The notes under the pieces: model-generated | Database searches by the model: none | Seen by the model: only the letters and a program-made list of their open reading frames with translations | Told to the model about the DNA's origin: nothing | NCBI GenBank assembly: GCA_009667805.1 | Contig: CM019065.1 | Location: forward strand, 20,673,822-20,737,821 | Direction: 5' to 3' | DNA from: Leptobrachium leishanense | Taxonomy: Eukaryota; Chordata; Amphibia; Anura; Megophryidae | Length of the DNA stretch: 64,000 nucleotides | In this document: positions 62,493 through 64,000 of the stretch, piece after piece | Layout: the number at the start of each line of letters is the position of its first letter | How positions within the stretch are numbered: position 1 is the stretch's first letter | Position numbers and translations under genes: made by a program

Positions 62493-62665
62493 ATTTTATT
62501 GTGTCTAAAAATATATACATAGCCTCAAAAGAACTCAGGATAATGCGCTATATATTTGTTAAGACGTATAATCATCGATTGGTTATTAATTATTATTTTT
62601 ACAGTAAATAACCAAATTATACCATTGGTATTGGAGGCGCTGTCATTAATGATATATATATATAT
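62493..62665 (+). repeat. Dispersed repeat, copy of 55913-56210
   Basis: Lacks the palindromic MITE present in the other copy and ends in a (TA)n run at 62650-62672. Confidence 0.72.
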
Positions 62666-62699
62666 ATATATAGTAAGAGAAAATACACGTCATAATAAA

Positions 62700-62815
62700 T
62701 AATATATATTTCACCAGAGTATAGCAGTGCGTAGTGAAACTTTTTCTATTAGACTAACATTACATTTAAAAGACAAACTTTCAAGAGTATACCTGCCTAC
62801 TTCAAGTATGGAAGA
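62700..62815 (-). mobile_element. Copy of the hammerhead-bearing short repeat
   Basis: The inverse of 25930-26005: shares the TTGAAAG, TTTGTCTTTTAAATGTAATG and ACTGCTATACTC blocks. The CUGANGA half is missing or mutated here. Confidence 0.6.
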
Positions 62816-62919
62816 TATATAAATATATATATACACATACACGCACACTTGTATATATTTATTTATTTAGATGTGTAAGTATTTATGGACTGCAGCTAAT
62901 TACATCAGCTATTTACTGA

Positions 62920-63085
62920 TTGCGCACCCTATACTTAACATGATGAGCGCAAAGTACAGTAAACTCGCACAATCACCAATGCGCTAATGAATTTTTTTAA
63001 CCCATTAGCATACAGTCACTTAACCTAACATTAACACTCACATATCTGAGTGCTAACGTTAGCTTTACGTTTGTAATAGGGCCCA
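62920..63085. mobile_element. MITE fragment
   Basis: Contains CCTATACTTAACATGATGAGC, GAGTGCTAACGTTAGC and an end TTTGTAATAGGGCCC, matching 46406-46999 and 49922-50982. Confidence 0.55.
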
Positions 63086-63204
63086 AGGTGTTTAACGTGT
63101 TTCTACTCCTTATGACTCTTAGCTGCAATTAATTTCACATGACTGACTCTGAATATCCAATATGCTCCATCAAGTGTTTTGCCCAAACTTTAACAGACAA
63201 AGGA

Positions 63205-64000
63205 GGCCCTAGACAAGCTGGCCCTCAGTTCATTGTCATTGCAGACCACCAGACCTTAGCAGATTTGTCCCATGGTCAGTCTGAGCACGACATCAGCCAA
63301 TTCATCTCAGTTCAACATGCTAATTCTGGATAAAGAAGCATATGGCAAGAGATTTCTGTCAAGTAGGGCAAGGGACACATGGTAGATGAGATGGGGTAAG
63401 GAGCTCATGGTTGAGGAGGTAGGGTAAGGCTTTGAGAACCTGGGCATGTAGTTTTAATTAATTTATATGTGTTCCTTTTTCCTTTTAAGAGACAAGAGTG
63501 TGTGAATTACATCTGTAATATCTGTTTCCTATTCACCACATAGAACAAAATGCAATTAAAGTATCATACCTGACCTGAATGTTTTAATTTGATATAATGA
63601 AAGAGCAATTACATAAACATAAGCCCAGTATGAGAGACTTTTCACTTACTCTTTATTTCATGGTCTGGCCTTTTTTCATGACATATTCTCTTGAGTTCAT
63701 ACTGGGTCTGAATAATATAATAAAACATTTTGGGACAAACATACAGAACACTATGGCCCAGCTGGAAGCTAGGATAGCAAAGACCTCCATGGCCACCGTG
63801 TACTTGCCTTGAGAACTAAGTGAGGCCGGGATATACGACACCCAGACACTGAGGAAGGCCAGCATGCTGAAGGTGATGTACTTTGCTTCATTGAAACTGT
63901 CAGGAAGTCTCTTGGCCAGGAAGGCAACAACAAAACTGATGGTGGCCAGAAGTCCAAGGTAACCCAACATGCACCAGAAAGCAGTGGGTGAACCTTCATT
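63205..64000. repeat. Segmental duplication, right copy (V2R 3' flank and last exon)
   Basis: Paralogous to 3395-5050 in the same orientation. It lacks the two MITEs of the left copy and so records both empty sites (near 63400 and 63550). It continues beyond the window. Confidence 0.9.
63653..64000 (-). CDS. V2R last exon, second gene (partial)
   Basis: The window shows the last 115 codons plus the stop of a second V2R. It starts in frame with [16 protein letters not shown] and covers helices 5 to 7 and the tail, including [18 protein letters not shown] and [18 protein letters not shown]. Over the tail half it differs from the first gene at only three visible residues (Arg to Lys, Ala to Val, Asn to Thr). 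The stop again lies inside AATAAA. The rest of the gene is to the right of the window, on the same strand, so the two genes are head-to-tail. Confidence 0.94.
   Translation of the reverse strand, partial: NEGSPTAFWCMLGYLGLLATISFVVAFLAKRLPDSFNEAKYITFSMLAFLSVWVSYIPASLSSQGKYTVAMEVFAILASSWAIVFCMFVPKCFIILFRPSMNSREYVMKKGQTMK

Overview
The window looks like vertebrate nuclear DNA, most likely from a frog (anuran amphibian). It holds a spliced vomeronasal type-2 receptor (V2R, class C GPCR) gene in introns packed with Tc1, hAT, piggyBac-like, Harbinger-like, Helitron, Gypsy, Penelope-like and CR1/L2-type elements. A large V2R repertoire and this DNA-transposon-rich mix are typical of anurans. A ray-finned fish OlfC locus is the main alternative. 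The species cannot be fixed from sequence alone. I found no prokaryotic features, tRNA, rRNA or CRISPR.

Core gene. A complete, open six-exon V2R is read on the minus strand: exon 1 at 42752-42960, exon 2 at 34103-34394, exon 3 at 32326-33156, exon 4 at 29863-30090, exon 5 at 7434-7557 and exon 6 at 4709-5619. Exon lengths are 209/292/831/228/124/911 nt, phases agree at every junction, and the total is 2595 nt (864 residues plus stop). The only non-canonical splice site is a GC donor after exon 5. A second, nearly identical V2R last exon runs off the right edge (63653-64000, minus), and its 3' flank matches the 3' flank of the first gene. The locus is therefore a tandem V2R cluster with a period of about 59 kb.

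Layout. 1-3150: a broken LINE and a Tc1 fossil. 3390-5050: V2R 3' end and flank, carrying two MITEs absent from the right-hand copy. 5620-7433 (intron 5): two MITE-type elements. 7558-29862 (intron 4): an antisense-read L2-type LINE, then a 12.5-kb nest. That nest is a Tc1 element split by (a) a probable LTR containing a Helitron with satellite arrays containing a Gypsy chromovirus, and (b) a hAT element containing a TTAA element containing another hAT that carries a minisatellite. Minisatellites, a hammerhead-like repeat and a 42-bp array follow. 30091-32325 (intron 3): a truncated Penelope-like element. 34395-42751 (intron 1): a Gypsy element with 5-bp target duplications, itself hit by a LINE that was hit by a solo LTR, then more MITEs.

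42961-63650 is the intergenic space between the two V2R genes. It holds MITEs, several hAT-type elements with perfect 8-bp target duplications, a Penelope-like element inserted as an inverted dimer with a 15-bp target duplication, two more copies of the same minisatellite, and some unrecognised short open frames. Almost everything except the V2R exons is mobile or repeat DNA. Many insertion boundaries can be checked inside the window because an empty paralogous site is also present.
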